This document shows positions 33,643-46,027 of a DNA stretch of 64,000 nt, in pieces. The notes under the pieces were generated by a model that worked only from the letters and a program-made list of their open reading frames with translations, was not told where the DNA came from and made no database searches. Every line of letters begins with the position of its first letter. The stretch's first letter is position 1. The translations under genes and the position numbers were made by a program. Source of the DNA: Larix kaempferi (taxonomy: Eukaryota > Streptophyta > Pinopsida > Pinales > Pinaceae); the NCBI GenBank assembly GCA_027924585.1, contig BSBM01000712.1:2428001-2492000 (forward strand). Reading direction: 5' to 3'.

Positions 33643-35150
33643 TGTTAATATTTGGCTGAGATTTGATATTTAATTCTTTTGTGCCAAAACTTGAATCAAT
33701 TAGACAATTCAATCACATGAAATTCATACAACCATAACACAAGATATACCTTGTGGAAAATCCTCAAAACTATGAGAAAAAAAACCCCAACAATTCTTCT
33801 CAATATAATATAATGGATAGCAGAGAATGCTTTTCTTTTACAACATAGAAGATTTCTTTCGGAAGATAAGAGATCACCAAAACACTCTTCGTGAATATAT
33901 GGAAGCAATATAGAAGAGAGATCAATTGGATTTGTTTTCCAATGTTCCTAGCACATCAATAACAAGCAAGGACAATAACCTGCACAAAGAGAAGCACCTT
34001 GCCTTCAATGGAGAAGAGAATTCGCTTCACATTGAATTCATCAATCCCGTATAACATATTTATACATTCTTTTCATGCATTGTCTTCTTCTAACTTAAGG
34101 ATGAACTCACCCTCAGTCTAGATGTATCAATATTGCATGAATAAGTGCACCCCACTTCTCATGCAGTGCTTCATCTCACTGAATTGTCTCTTAGGATGAA
34201 CTCACCTCTTAACTGAAATCTTTCCCTCTTAGTTAGGTGGCTAACTCAAGTGTCATCATGCAAGTGTCGCAACTCAAGTTTCATATTTTAGTTTAACATA
34301 AGTGTCGTCATGCAATAACACCTAGTTGACTAGATCTTCTTTGTTGTCACTTAGTTAACTCTCTTTAACTAATTCTTTCTTGATAACATCATTGTAGTGA
34401 TCAGTTCGAGTTCTCCTTGATTTACTAAAGTGTCATCGTTTAGTTTAACTAAAGTGAAAACACTTTAGTTAACTAGTCCTTCTTATTTAACACTTAGTTA
34501 ACTATTATTAGTTGAAATCATGTGATTGATTTACTTGTAGTGACCATTGTGATTTCTTTAATTAACTGAGGCATACAATGTGGCTTTAACCTAAGATTTA
34601 CAATTCGAATTCTCTTTTTCTCTATGCATTTGTCTTTATCTCTTTATCTTTTACTCCATGGTCAATATGTGCTAACTTTAATTATCCATCACATTACATT
34701 ATACTATGAAGAATTATGGGATGTTGAGATCATAGTATATTATTCTAGACCAAATGATAATATGCTAAAGTAATTCACTTTAGAGGTGATCAATATCTAA
34801 AGGAGACTTAATAGAAATCTAGTGATCATGGTTAATAATACATCACACAACATTAAATTCTTTTAACAAGTAAAGAATGACCTTTATACGGAAGGGCCAC
34901 CTCTATACGGGAGGTCCGTCCCATGGATACCTTTATAGGAAGGTTCACATGAGAATCATGACTTGACACACAAGTCCGGATCATTTTCCAACAAGACTTT
35001 ACAACATCATTACTTTGATCAATTACCTCTATATAGGAGGAATAACCTTTACATGAAAGGCAATCAGAGTGCTCACCTCTATACGGGAGGATCAATCTTG
35101 TTTGCACAAGATTGGTTTGGACAATGTCTCGTGATGTTGTACATTTAACA
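33643..35150. mobile_element. Solo LTR inserted in the hAT transposase
   Basis: 1508 bp with ends TGTTAAT...ATTTAACA, inserted between codons for FNVL and SPYWHEM of the hAT protein. Removing it with one target copy keeps the reading frame. No PBS, PPT or coding domain is inside. It carries six short dyads at 34881-35090. Family unknown; ends of the TGTT...AACA type are common in copia LTRs. Confidence 0.78.
34881..35090. repeat. Six CCTCTATACGGGAGG-type dyads
   Basis: Short inverted repeats at 34881-34895, 34900-34914, 34930-34943, 35026-35040, 35046-35060 and 35076-35090. All have the form CCT(C/T)TATA(C)(G)G(G)(A)GG or close to it, with arms CCTYT/ARAGG-like. Spacers are unrelated, so the dyad itself is the repeated thing. 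It could be a protein-binding or RNA-hairpin element in the LTR. Confidence 0.8.
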
Positions 35151-35460
35151 CTTTTCTCACCCTATTGGCATGAAATGTACAAGTCATCAATGGTGATCCT
35201 ACAGGATATAGGAGCCCTGGGTATGACAAAGCTAGAACCGTGGGACTTGACAAGGAAAGAACCAAAATCAATAGTGCTATTGGAAATTTTACAAATGATT
35301 GGTCCAACTATGGGGCATCCATTGTATCTGATGGGTGGACAGATGTTAAAGGCAAGCCATTGATAAATATTCTTGGTGTTTCTACTAGTGGTGCGATGTT
35401 CCTTATAGCCCATGACTACTTAGATTGCTACGATACTGGTATTAATATTGCACAACCTTT
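35151..35460 (+). pseudogene. hAT transposase piece 2 (DUF659-type region)
   Basis: Begins SPYWHEMYKS, shifts frame near 35195, then reads YRSPGYDKARTVGLDKERTK, NDWSNYGASIVSDGWTDVKG and MFLIAHDYLDCYDTGI. The DGWTD aspartate is one of the expected catalytic residues of the RNase-H-like hAT core. Interrupted at 35460 by the next solo LTR, with target copy CCTTT. Confidence 0.88.
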
Positions 35461-36995
35461 TGTCACGTCCCCTTCCATCAATCCAGTGCAAGGGAGGAAA
35501 CATGACCAAACATACCGGCTTATTTGACAATCTCAGCCCCATACATTGCTAAGAAATTCATGGAGAAATAAAAACTTATGTATACATATTCATACTCAAC
35601 AAACAGAATAGAATTAAACACTATATATATACACGGTTTCATCATGCATTCAGCATATAAGTAACAGTCATTAATTAAAACATTGCAGAACACATAATGC
35701 ATATAATTTAACCACAGAGAACACTTATCTTTGAGATGAAGTTGTCCAAACAACTGGATATGTGAGAGCAATGTTCCACCCAACCATAGATCTATGTCCA
35801 GCCTATATTCTTTCAGTTAAGAGATCACCCCCGAGATGGGTTGTGTATCCACTAAGGAGGAACTAAACAGGATCACTCACAACCATGGCTTCACTCAACC
35901 AGCCATGCTAAGCCAACACACAATTGGGTTTATCAAGCATGGAATAAGAAAAGGAGAAGGATACTAAGCTAGTGAGATCAAACACAGAGCTACAAGCATC
36001 TCAAATGAACTCAACAGTCATGGCACCCACAATACCTACCTCACCCAACACAATGAAGGTCCCCTTCCCCGCTGCACAGTCCCTCAGACATCCCTTCCCT
36101 CCAGTGATATTCAGGATGGGAAGAGAAAGATCCAGCTTCTAATTCCTTGAGATTACAGCCTTCACTGGGTTTATCAAGCAAACCCAACCTCTGTTCAATC
36201 ATTCACACTTGGGTTTCTCACAATTCGTTCATCAAATAACTCAATCTTGTCACTGTATTTATGGGCTATAAAAACTGGATTTTCCATTGGATTTAGGGGT
36301 ATAATACTCTCAATTTCGCCCCAAGTTTCATATATATGGATCCCCCATTGGTTTTCACTGTCAATACCAAATTCTGTGCGTTTATGGCACTTCAAAACAT
36401 GGGTTCTTTCACTGTTTCGATTTATGTTTTTTCTCACTGCTGGGCATGTGTAATGGATGAAAACTGAAGCTTGGATCTTCAACAATGGAATGGGAATGGG
36501 GAAAAATGAATTCCCATGAGGTAAAGTGAGTTGTGGGTCAAGGAAACACATCCCATACTCTTCCATACAAATTTATGGGTTGCCCATGCTCCATTGAAGC
36601 CATGGACTGAATTCTTCGACAACTTTCTTACACAGAATTAAATGTCAGCAAGGAAGTCAAATGGGTTCTCAAGATAACATTTGGCAGCATATGGTTCAAT
36701 CCCACAACCCCTCACCACTCCCTAGTGGATACACATGGCCCCTTCTCATTAGTTTCTTCCATAGCCAGTTTTGGTATTTTATTGAAATGTTAATATTTAC
36801 ATCAATTTACAATGTTCCATGGATTAATAGCACATGGATGGAAAAATATCAAATACTTGTCTATTTTAAATAAAATCCGAGCATATGCTGGCAGGGCCTT
36901 GGCCTTGATGTCCACGCTAGGGAAACATACATCACATGTATACAATATTCACCTTAAAATCCAATATATCATAAGGGTCAAAATGGGGTATTACA
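35461..36995 (-). mobile_element. Solo LTR with perfect TSD (CCTTT) inside hAT
   Basis: 1535 bp from TGTCACGTCC to GGGGTATTACA, flanked by CCTTT at 35456-35460 and 36996-37000. Removing it joins the hAT codons in frame. It shares layout with the LTR at 2171-3564 (the block around 35700-35880 and the GGGCCTTGGCCTTGA phrase near 36895), so it is the same family in the same orientation, set by the PBS of the other copy. A solo LTR forms when recombination between two LTRs removes the interior. Confidence 0.88.
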
Positions 36996-37698
36996 CCTTT
37001 ACTCAAAACCATTCAAGATACCGGGCCATACAATCTCATTCAAGTCATCAATGATAATGCTACTAATTGTAAGGCAGTAGGAGCAATCATTTAGGATGCA
37101 TACCCTAACATATTTTGGTGAGGGTGTTTGGTTCACACATTGAACCTTTTGATGCATGATATTGTTAATATGAAGGACCCTAATTATTAATGGATTGGTG
37201 CCTTGTATAAGAGAGGTAAGTAAATGATAAAATTGATTACCAATCATAGCATGGCCCACCACATTTTTTGCAATCACTCGAGATTGGAGCTATTGAAGAT
37301 GGAAAATAATAGATTTTCTAGATACTAACTTACCTTCAAGAGGATTTTGAAGGTAAGACAGGAATTAGCTAGTATGCTCTCAAGTGATCATGGCAGGAAT
37401 TGAAAGACATAGCTGCAACAACATCTGATAGACATGACTTTCAGGAGGTGGAGGACACCGTTCATGATGGTAAATTATGGGCACGGGTTAGGTATGTTCT
37501 ACAGTTCACCAAGCATGTTTAAAGTATGATTTTTTTTGCAAATACAGATCAGTTGGTGATTGGGGAGGTGTATGAGCAAATGGATAACATGCTTGGTCAA
37601 ATCAAAGACATTGTTGATCAAAGAAATGCAATCTTGTATGACCATATTCATAAACATGTGGTCGAAAGGTGGGATAATATGAATGTTCCACTCCATTC
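36996..37698 (+). pseudogene. hAT transposase piece 3
   Basis: Continues LLKTIQDTGPYNLIQVINDN (second expected aspartate region), then VHTLNLLMHDIVN, FITNHSMAHHIFCNHSRLEL and, after frameshifts, DQLVIGEVYEQMDNMLGQI and ERWDNMNVPLHS. Several stops (for example near 37094) are present. It breaks at 37698 where gypsy-2 is inserted; the frame resumes at 45278. Confidence 0.88.
37694..37698. repeat. TSD CATTC (left) of gypsy-2
   Basis: Perfect match to CATTC at 45273-45277. Confidence 0.92.
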
Positions 37699-39036
37699 TG
37701 ATGGGGTGTTAGGTCGACCACAGCCAACTCAACCCTCACCCTTCTAGGATCTGGGGTGACTCGCTAGAATCCGCCCCTGACTAGGCTAGAAACCATCCTA
37801 GTCCTTCTTCCACGTAGGCCTGACATTCCACGCAGGCTCTCTGCACCGTTCTGGGGTCTCTTCCCTATTAAAATGACCTTCCACAATAAGCTTGCAGGAT
37901 CACCCTCTTTCCACAATTGCAGGTTGTGGGCGTGTTCCTGGAACTCCCCGAAAAGTATTTTTGCAATGCTCCTCCGCAAACTCCTTTCCACAATACCTTT
38001 TCCGCAACTTGCGGGGTGTCCTCTAGAATTTTCCGAAAAATATTTCCCGCAAAGTCTCTCTGCAATTTGCCTCCCCAACTCTTCGCCGCTAACTTCCACG
38101 CTACTCTCCTTTTGTGGGACGTTGTTCCACTATCGATCCTTTGTGGATTTGATCTCAGTCGTTGATCTATGATCAGGGCGGGATCCTTCACTTAGGCTTG
38201 TGGGAATTTTATTTTCCGCGCAACTTCACTTCGAACAACGCTCCTACGTCATTGATCTTATGTCTTCTTTAGATCTGAGTCGTTCAACTCAACAAGTTAG
38301 ATTTCCTTAGCTTCTTCTTGATTTATTGGCCAATTGATCATGGAAATGATCAACCCAACTCAACCCTTATCTGGATATTTAGAAAAATCCACACAAAAAA
38401 CAATCATGCTTAGATAATGGAAAGGTTTTTGGAATGCAAACAACTTGGAGGTTCTGCACTACACACAAAGATCAAACGAACGCGATGCAAAGATTCATTC
38501 ACATAGAAAACAGGCCACAAATGCACACAGCTCTACCTTTCAAAAACTCAATACGTTCTTGACTCAAATGCACAGAAAGATTTCTTAAACACACACAGCT
38601 CTTCTACATTCATTTACAGAAAGTATGAAAATTGTATTCTCTATAGAATGGCTAACTCCCGCAGACGACCAACCACCCAACAGCCAACCAACCAACCCCT
38701 AATTCATTCTACTCTGCCCTACTTATGCATTCATCTCTCTAACATAAACTCGAACCACTCAACAATCCTAACAACCTAACAGACTCCATGAAGATGGGCT
38801 TGCATCTCTACTTAGACGACTTTCTAATCTGGCTTGATCTCCACGCAGGGAGTATCAACTCACCGCTAGTCCTATCCTACCAAAAATAGACAACGCATTA
38901 GATGGTTACCCATCCTGCGATCTCGAATCATTCAAAACGGTTTAGATGGTCTGCATCAGAACAACTCGCCTCCATACTAGCCACAACATGTGACCACATA
39001 TCACATTGCTGACTTAGCATCGATGTTCCTGCATCA
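37699..39036 (-). mobile_element. Gypsy-2 3' LTR
   Basis: 1338 bp from TGATGGGG to CCTGCATCA on the plus strand. It contains pyrimidine-rich GC blocks with short dyads such as TTCCGCAACTTGCGG near 38000. The polypurine tract next to 39036 is weak (minus strand AAGCTTCGGAGTC). Confidence 0.92.
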
Positions 39037-39099
39037 GACTCCGAAGCTTAAAATTTATGAACCCCTGTTCAGTAAGTCAGCTATTGAGAAACCCTTGGT

Positions 39100-39371
39100 T
39101 TCCAATTCCTTGGCATCCATCCATGTAGAATCCTCTTCAGGATGTCCCTTCCACTTGATTAGGTACTCCAGGTAGTCCACATGTCTGTTTCATCTTACCA
39201 CTCTAGTCTCCAAGATATGCTCAGCTTCTGAAGGCTGGGCCATAGGCATCTGTTTCAACCATTGTAGATCTTCCACCTCTGGCACTTTCCATGTATCATC
39301 TGTTACATAGGAATACAAGTTTGCAACATTAAAAATAGGTGATATGCCAATTCCTTTGCCATTTCTAGCAA
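39100..39371 (-). pseudogene. Gypsy-2 integrase C-terminus and chromodomain
   Basis: Minus-strand reading: GIGISPIFNVANLYSYV, then EAEHILETRVVR, then VDYLEYLIKWKGHPEEDSTW (about 39115-39175). The aromatic and KWKG residues are those of a canonical chromodomain, which in chromoviruses targets integration to modified chromatin. At least one stop lies within it. It is separated from the rest of integrase by the MITE. Confidence 0.82.
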
Positions 39372-39649
39372 GGATAATTTTAAGGACCCATACTTATTTA
39401 AAAGTGTATAAACCTTGGCGAATCTTAGCAATTCTTAAAATGTCAACAATAAAATATTTGGTGATATTTTTCTGAAATTATTTCAATTTCTAAGGATTTT
39501 ATATAGTTTAAATAATAATTTGGCAATTTTTAGAGTGAAAAAAGTTTACCCCATCAAAATTGGGCGAAATGGGGCTTCAAAAAATGCAAATTGGCAAATT
39601 TTTTTTGGAAAAATAGCCCATGGGCTAAATTTCGCCCCTAAAATTATCC
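39372..39649 (-). mobile_element. MITE-like element, copy 2, inside gypsy-2 integrase
   Basis: About 278 bp, reverse complement of copy 1 at 3903-4192: starts GGATAATTTTAAGGACCC and ends CCCCTAAAATTATCC. It interrupts the gypsy-2 reading between YELEI and the chromodomain side, so it inserted after gypsy-2 did. Confidence 0.8.
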
Positions 39650-42600
39650 TAATTTCCAGTTCATAAGCATTTGCTGAAAATCTTCTAAGTATCCTGCAAG
39701 GTCCAATCTTCTTCATCTTCAACTTGTTGTACTCTCCTTTTGGAAATATCTCTTTCCTCAGATGTGCTAAGACTAAATCTCCCACTTCATAACTCTTTTC
39801 CCTTCTCTTAGTGTCTGCTCGGGTCTTGTAACTATTGTTACTCTATTGCAATCTTTCCTTGACTTGCTCTTGCAGTTCACTGATCCTTGCTGCAAAATCT
39901 TCTCCATCTGCACTCCTCTTCTCCAGTTTACCCAAATCACAAAGTTCACATGCTCCTCTTGGGTGCATTCCATAAAGAATTTGTAATGGACTCATCCCTG
40001 TATTTCTGTTTGGTGAATCATTGTAGGCAAACTCAGCTTGGCTTAATACCTTATCCCAATGCTTTGTACTTTCTCCAATCAGACTTCTTAACATGTTTCC
40101 TAGACTCTTGTTTATCACCTCAGTCTGGCCATCAGACTGTAGATGATATGCTGAACTGAAGTTCAACTTAGTACCCAACTTCTTCCACAGTGTCCTCTAG
40201 AAATGACCTTTCAATTTTACATCCCCGTCCGACACAATACTCTTAGGTAAACCATGTAACTTCACAACTTCATCAAAAAACAAGTTAGCAATGTGTGTGG
40301 CATCACTAGTCTTATAACATGGAACAAAATGTGCCATCTTAGTGAATCTATCCACCACCACAAAAATGTAATCATATCCCTTCTGAGCTTTTGAAAAACC
40401 CAAAACGAAATCCATACTCAGAGAATCCCAAGGCCTATTTGGAATAGGAAATGGTGTGTATAAGCCTGTGTTCTGGCTTCTTCCCTTGACATGCTGACAT
40501 ACCCTACATCTGCCTACAAACTTCTCAACTTCAGATCTCATCTTTGACCAAAAGTAAAAATGACTCAATTGACCAAAAGTCTTATCACTTCCAAAGTAAC
40601 CTGCCATTCCTCCATTGTGCTTTTCTTGTATCAAGTTCTCTCTCATAGAACATTTGGGAATATACAGTTTACTGTTTTTGAAGAGTAAACCATATTGCAA
40701 CATATACTCAATCCATGATTCTCTGTCTGCTTCTACAGGATTTCTACAAGCTCTATATGCATTTTGAAAATCAATATTAGTTTCATACAGATCTCTTAAG
40801 TGCTAAAATCCTAAGACTTGAATATAATTCTCTTGCACCATCAACTGTCTTCTACTTAAAGCATCAGCTACTCGATTTGACTTCCCATTTATATGCTTTA
40901 TCACGAAGGTAAATTTTTGCATGAACTCAACCCACTTGACATGTTTCTGGTTCAACTTAGGTTGTTGCATGATATACTGCAATGCATGGTTATCATAAAA
41001 CAAAACAAATTCTCCAGGCATCAGATAATGCCTCCAATGCTTTAATGCTTGAACAATAGCATAAAATTCCTTATCATAAGAGGAATATTTCTGTTTTACC
41101 TCATTCATCTTCTCACTGAAATATGCTATAGGTCTGTCTTCCTGGATGAGTACAGCTCCAACTACTACTCCACTAGCATCACACTTCACTTGGAACGGGT
41201 GCTTGAAATCTAGTAACTTCAGTACTGGTTGTTCAATAATCTTCTTCTTCAAGAACTGGAAGCTCTTTTCAGCCTCTGCTATCCATTGGAATGGTTGTTG
41301 ATCCTTCCTGATGGTTTCAATGATAGGTGCACAAATACCCATGAAATTATTTATAAAATTCCTATAAAAACTTGCCAATCCATGAAAACTTCTTACCCCA
41401 ACAATGCTCTGTGGTGAAGGCCAATCAATGATTTCTTGCGCCTTTTATGGATCCATCTTCAATCCATCCTTTGAGATAACAAAACCTAGATATATGAGTT
41501 CTGATTTCATAAATGTACACTTCTTCACATTTACTAGCAACTTTCCTGTTGCAGTCTTTCTAAGACACATCTCAGATGCTTCAAATGCTCCCTCTCTGAT
41601 TGACTAAAAATTAGAATATCATCAAGTTAAACTATTACAAACGTATCTATGAAATCTCTTAGGACTTCATTCATCAACCTCATGAATGTACTTGGTGCAT
41701 TGGTCAACCCAAATGGCATAACCAACCACTCATACAACCCATCATTTTTTTTAAGGTGTCTTCCACTCATCCCCTTCTCGAATTCTGATCTGATGGTACC
41801 CAATCTTCAAATCTAACTTTGAAAAGCATGTTGCCCCATTAAGGCAATTCATCATGTCATCCATCCTTGGTAATGGAAATCTGTATCTGATGGTGATCTT
41901 GTTAATTGATCTGGAGTCAGTACACATCCTCCATTCACCATCCTTCTTTGGTGTCAGTACTGATGGTACTGCACATGGACTCCGACTCTTCTGAACCAAT
42001 ACCTTGTCTACCAATCCTTGTACTTTCCTTCTAACTTCTTCATTCTCTTGAGGTGTCAATCTGTATGCTGCCTTGTTTGGTAAGCTCGCTCTAGGAATAA
42101 AATCAATGTGGTGATTTATATCCCTCTTCGGTGGTAACTCATAGGAAAAATCATCTACCACAATGTCACTAACCTCACTTAGCATCTCCTGAATCTCCTT
42201 AGGCAGATCTGTAATGTTAGTCTTCATCACTACCACTTTGGGCTTACACACTATAGCATAGTTCAGTTCCTTCTCATCAATCTGCTGCAAATATTCTTTC
42301 CCTGTCAACATCAGCACTTTAGATGTCTGCTGCTCTGTTGAACTCTCTCCTTGCAAAGGATGAAGAATATGTCTTATCCCATCTTCTACGAAACTATGAC
42401 AGTTCCTCCTACCATCATGTACGACCTTCTTATCAAATGACCAGGGTCTTCCTAGAAGAATATGGAAAACATCCATAGGCATAACATCACAAATGATCTT
42501 GGCCTTATATGAACCTACTTGAAAATCAACTTCACATTGTTCACTTACCAGAATTTGATGTCCTTTATCCAACCATGATACTTTGTACGGAACAGGGTGT

Positions 42601-42720
42601 CTGGTCCTCCTCAAACTTAGTTTTTCCACCATCTCTGTGGAAACAAGGTTGTGAGTGCTCCCATTGTCAATCACCATCTTACAACACTTCCCTTTGACTT
42701 TACACACAGTTCTGAATAAA
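39650..42720 (-). pseudogene. pol: Gypsy-2 pol (PR-RT-RNase H-IN), degenerate
   Basis: Protease core VIDNGSTHNLVS (near 42665), DNGS instead of the common D(S/T)G. RT N-terminal half DKVLVQKSRSPCAVPSVL, NKITIRYRFPLPRMDD. The catalytic region (about 41610-41640) has a stop in place of Tyr before LDD. RNase H CDASGVVVGAVLIQ (near 41165). Integrase finger with CRVCQHVKG (near 40490), SMDFVLGF, and DGQTEVIN (near 40130), where the catalytic Glu is kept. The second aspartate region is altered (SDGDVKLKGHF). Stops at about 40197 and 40803 and a frameshift at 41751. Non-functional. Confidence 0.9.
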
Positions 42721-43099
42721 TCCTTTCATTGAGAAGGTTCCACTTCCTCCTTTTCTGGTTTCAAAAAAATCTTGTTCATCATCAGGGACTCTCCCTTTTA
42801 TGGCATTTTCTTAGCTACCGCTTCTTGTTCTTTCTGCTGCTTGTTCTAAGCTACATAGGTTCCTCTCTGTCCTATGTATTCCTTCTATGGACATTCAAAA
42901 GATCTGTGTCCCAACTTGTTACATCTGTAGACATTTTCTCTACCTCTTCCTCTACCTCTACCTCTATGGTAAGGTCCTCTCTCTCTGGAATTACTTCCTC
43001 TATCTTGGTGCTCATGCTAGTGTGAATTGCTAGACCCTCCTCAGTGGGATGCAAATCTTCCTCTTCTAGCTGTCTATCCTTTTCCTTGGGCTAAAATTC

Positions 43100-43860
43100 T
43101 GCCTCTCTGGAAGCTCTATTTTCTTAACAACTTCTCTTCTACTCTCAAGGCACACTGGTAAGCCTCCTCCATTGTCCTAGGTGATATCATACTGATTTCA
43201 TCTTGAATTTCCATTCTTAAACCATTGACATACCTAGCAGTATTCTCTATTGATTCTTCTACATAGCCTACCCTTAGGTTTACTTTGTAAAACTCTTTTG
43301 TATACTCTCTTACAGTTAATAATATTTTCCTAAGGTTATGCATCTTCCTGTACAATGTCAACTGGTAGTCCTTTGGAAAGAACTTTTCCCTCATCTTAGC
43401 TACTATCCTATCCCAGTTCTTTATGACCGGTTTGTTCTTCCTTGTTCTTTCAACTTGTACACTATCCGACCATAAGGATGCATGTCCTTTCAGTCTGGTC
43501 ACTACAAATCTAAATTTCTTGTTCTCCTCAACTTCATCATACTCAAAGTATTTATCTAGCTCATTGATCCAATCAATGAGGTGCTCTGCAGTGAGGCTTC
43601 CCTCATAGGTAGGCAACTCAGCTTTTGACCTTGAAGTTGCTCCAAGAATTGACCGAAAGTATCTCAACTCCGGTGTTTCTCGCATAGTTGTTGCTTCATC
43701 TCCTTGTTATTCTTCTTCAAGATCACTTACATCTCTTGCTTCTGAATCTCTTCATCGACCCATCTCCATAGCTTCCATACGTGCTTGCATTTCTCTCATT
43801 TCCTCCATGACTTCGGCATTCGTCGCCAATCATCCTCTTCCATGAAATCTTGCTCTTCCA
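43100..43860 (-). pseudogene. gag: Gypsy-2 gag
   Basis: A coiled-coil-like N-terminal part (EMREMQARMEAMEM, about 43770-43800, followed by a stop) leads to the retrotransposon Gag core: LPTYEGSLTAEHLIDWINEL, FRFVVTRLKGHASLWSDSV, AKMREKFFPKDYQ, YTKEFYKV. The longest open part is 43116-43685. The downstream nucleocapsid is eroded (C-x2-C pieces near 42900-43000 in mixed frames). Confidence 0.85.
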
Positions 43861-43903
43861 ATGTGTGCAGCCATGTATCTGCTATGTCACACAAACAATC
43901 TAC

Positions 43904-43915
43904 GATCTGATACCA
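43904..43915 (-). other. Gypsy-2 primer-binding site
   Basis: Reverse complement TGGTATCAGATC, one mismatch from TGGTATCAGAGC, four bases inside the 5' LTR. Confidence 0.85.
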
Positions 43916-43919
43916 AAAT

Positions 43920-45272
43920 CGATGGGGTTTCGGGTCGACTGTAGCCAACTCAACCCTCACCCTTCCAAGGTCTGGCGTGACTCACTAGAATCCGCCTCTG
44001 ACTGGGATAGAAACCAGCCTAGTCCTTCTTCCACGTAGGCATGACCTTCCACGCAGGCTCTCTACACCGTTCTGGGGTCTCTTCCCTACAAAAATTACCT
44101 TCCGCAATAAGCTTATGGGATCACCCTCTTTCCACAATTGCAGGTTGTGGGTGCATTCCTAGCGCTCCTCGGAAAGTATTTCTGCAACTCTCCTCCGTAA
44201 ACTCCTTTCTACGATACATTTTGCGCAACTTGTGTATTGCAGGTTGCGGGGTGTCCTCTCGAATTTTTTGAAAAATCTTTCTCGCAAAGTCTCTCCGCAC
44301 TTTGCCTCCACAACTCTTTGCCGCTAACTTCTGCGCTACTCTCCTTTTGCGGGACACTATTCCACTGTCGATCCTCTGCGGATCTGATCTCAGTCATTGA
44401 TCTATGATCAAGGCAAGATCCTTCACTTAGGCTTGTGGGAATGTTATTTTCCACGCAACTTCACTTCGAACAACGCTCCTATGTATTTGATCTTCTGTTA
44501 GGTTTAGATCTAAGCCATTCAACTCAACAAGTTAGATTTCCTTAACTTCTTCTTGATTTCTCGACCAATTGATCATGGAAATGATCAACCCAGCTCAACC
44601 CTTATCTGGATATTTAGAAAACTCCACACAAACAACAATCCTACTTAGATAATGGAAAGGTTACTAGCATGCAAACAACTTGGGGGTTCTGCACTACACA
44701 CAGAGATTAAATGAATTCCATGCAGAGATTCATTCACACAGAAAACAGGCCACAAATGCACACAGCTCTACCTGTCAGAAACGCAATACGTTCTTGACTC
44801 AAATGCACAGAAATATTTCTTAAACACACACAGTTCTTCTACATTCATTTACAGAAAGTATGAAAATTGCATTCTCTACAGAATGGCTAACTCCCACAGA
44901 CGACCAACCACCAACCGACCAACCAACCAACCCCTAATTCATTCTACTCTACCCTACTTATGCATTCGCCTCTCTAACAGAAACTCGAACCACTCAACAA
45001 ACCTAAAAACCTAATAGACTCCATGACGGCGGGTCTACATCTCTACTCAGCCGACTTCCTATTCTGTCTTGATCTCCACGCAAGGAGCATCAACTCACCG
45101 CTAGTCCTATCTTACCAAAAATAGACAACGCATCAGATGGTTACCCATCCTACTATCTCGAATCATTCAAAATAGTTTAGACTGTCCGCATCAGAACGGG
45201 TCGCCTCCATACTAGCCACAACATGTGACCATGTAATCACATTGCTGACTCGGCATCGATGCTCCTGCATCA
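43920..45272 (-). mobile_element. Gypsy-2 5' LTR
   Basis: 1353 bp. The left end reads CGATGGGG (TG changed to CG) and the right end CCTGCATCA. It aligns along its length with 37699-39036 and has a short extra segment with GTATTGCAGGTTGC near 44233. Confidence 0.92.
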
Positions 45273-45277
45273 CATTC
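45273..45277. repeat. TSD CATTC (right) of gypsy-2
   Basis: Partner of 37694-37698. Confidence 0.92.
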
Positions 45278-46027
45278 CCTTGCATATGTCCTTGCCCCAA
45301 AATATTATTCTCCATCTTCATTGGCCCAACCTACACCTAGGGGTGGAGTTAGAAAAAAACCACACATAGATCCAAAGGTGCAAAATGGGTATATGCTTGC
45401 ATTAGATAAGTTGGTCCCTAACGAGGAGGAGTCTGCTCAAGTATGGAATGAATTGAGCCATTACATTAGTGAACATGGAGTCTTCGGTATCCTACATGAA
45501 ACCGAAGATCGAGATAGGTTGAGTCCTATCCACTGGTGGAACATCTATGGCTCCACTACCACATATTTTCATAAATTGGCGATGAGGGTGCTTTCCCAGG
45601 TTGTTAATAGTTCTTTTGCAAAGAGGTGTCGGAGCACCTACAACTCCACAATGTCAAGAGAAATAGTTTGAATGTATAACGAGAAGAAATCTTGGTTTAT
45701 TTGCACTACAAATTGAGGCTAGTGTACCATTATTATGAGGCGGCCAAGAATTATAGAACATATTTGACTTGGGACAACAATCAAGAGGAGGCTAATGTGG
45801 AGGATGGATCTATAGAATTAGAGCTCTTGGACACTGAACTATTAGGCGATCATAATGGTGATCCAATTCATACAACATCGATTCTAACCCCAACCATCGA
45901 CAGGTTTCCATATGCATTATTTTTTCCTTTAGCTTCACAACATCCAACAATCCATGGGGGGCATGCATCTTCTTCTCATGTTCCACAAACACTTACATTT
46001 GATCCTATTCCTCTACCTAGACAATGA
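45278..46027 (+). pseudogene. hAT transposase piece 4: C-terminal dimerisation domain
   Basis: Resumes LAYVLAPKYYSPS (a TGG-like position is degenerate), then KVQNGYMLALDKLVPNEEES, SPIHWWNIYGSTTTYFHKLA, RVLSQVVNSSFAKR and STYNSTMSREI. This is the hAT C-terminal dimerisation region. A stop near 45669 interrupts; the next frame gives LVYLHYKLRLVYHYYEAAKN. A low-complexity tail ends at 46025-46027 (TGA). Together with pieces 1-3 it gives a nearly full-length domain set. Confidence 0.9.

Larger units (their letters stand above)
37699..45272 (-). mobile_element. Gypsy-2: complete but degenerate chromodomain-bearing Ty3/gypsy element
   Basis: 7574 bp. Minus-strand order: 5' LTR (43920-45272), PBS (43904-43915), gag, PR-RT-RH-IN, chromodomain, 3' LTR (37699-39036), TSD CATTC. 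The LTRs are visibly more diverged than those of gypsy-1 (many substitutions and small indels). Coding is broken by stops and frameshifts and by a MITE at 39372-39649. It sits inside the hAT transposase, so it is younger than the hAT copy. Confidence 0.95.

Noticed and set aside
34881-35090. CRISPR-like array
   Set aside because: Repeats are 14-15 bp dyads with irregular spacing inside a plant LTR; not CRISPR.
45810-45992. Minus-strand open frame opposite hAT piece 4
   Set aside because: Shadow of the transposase coding region.
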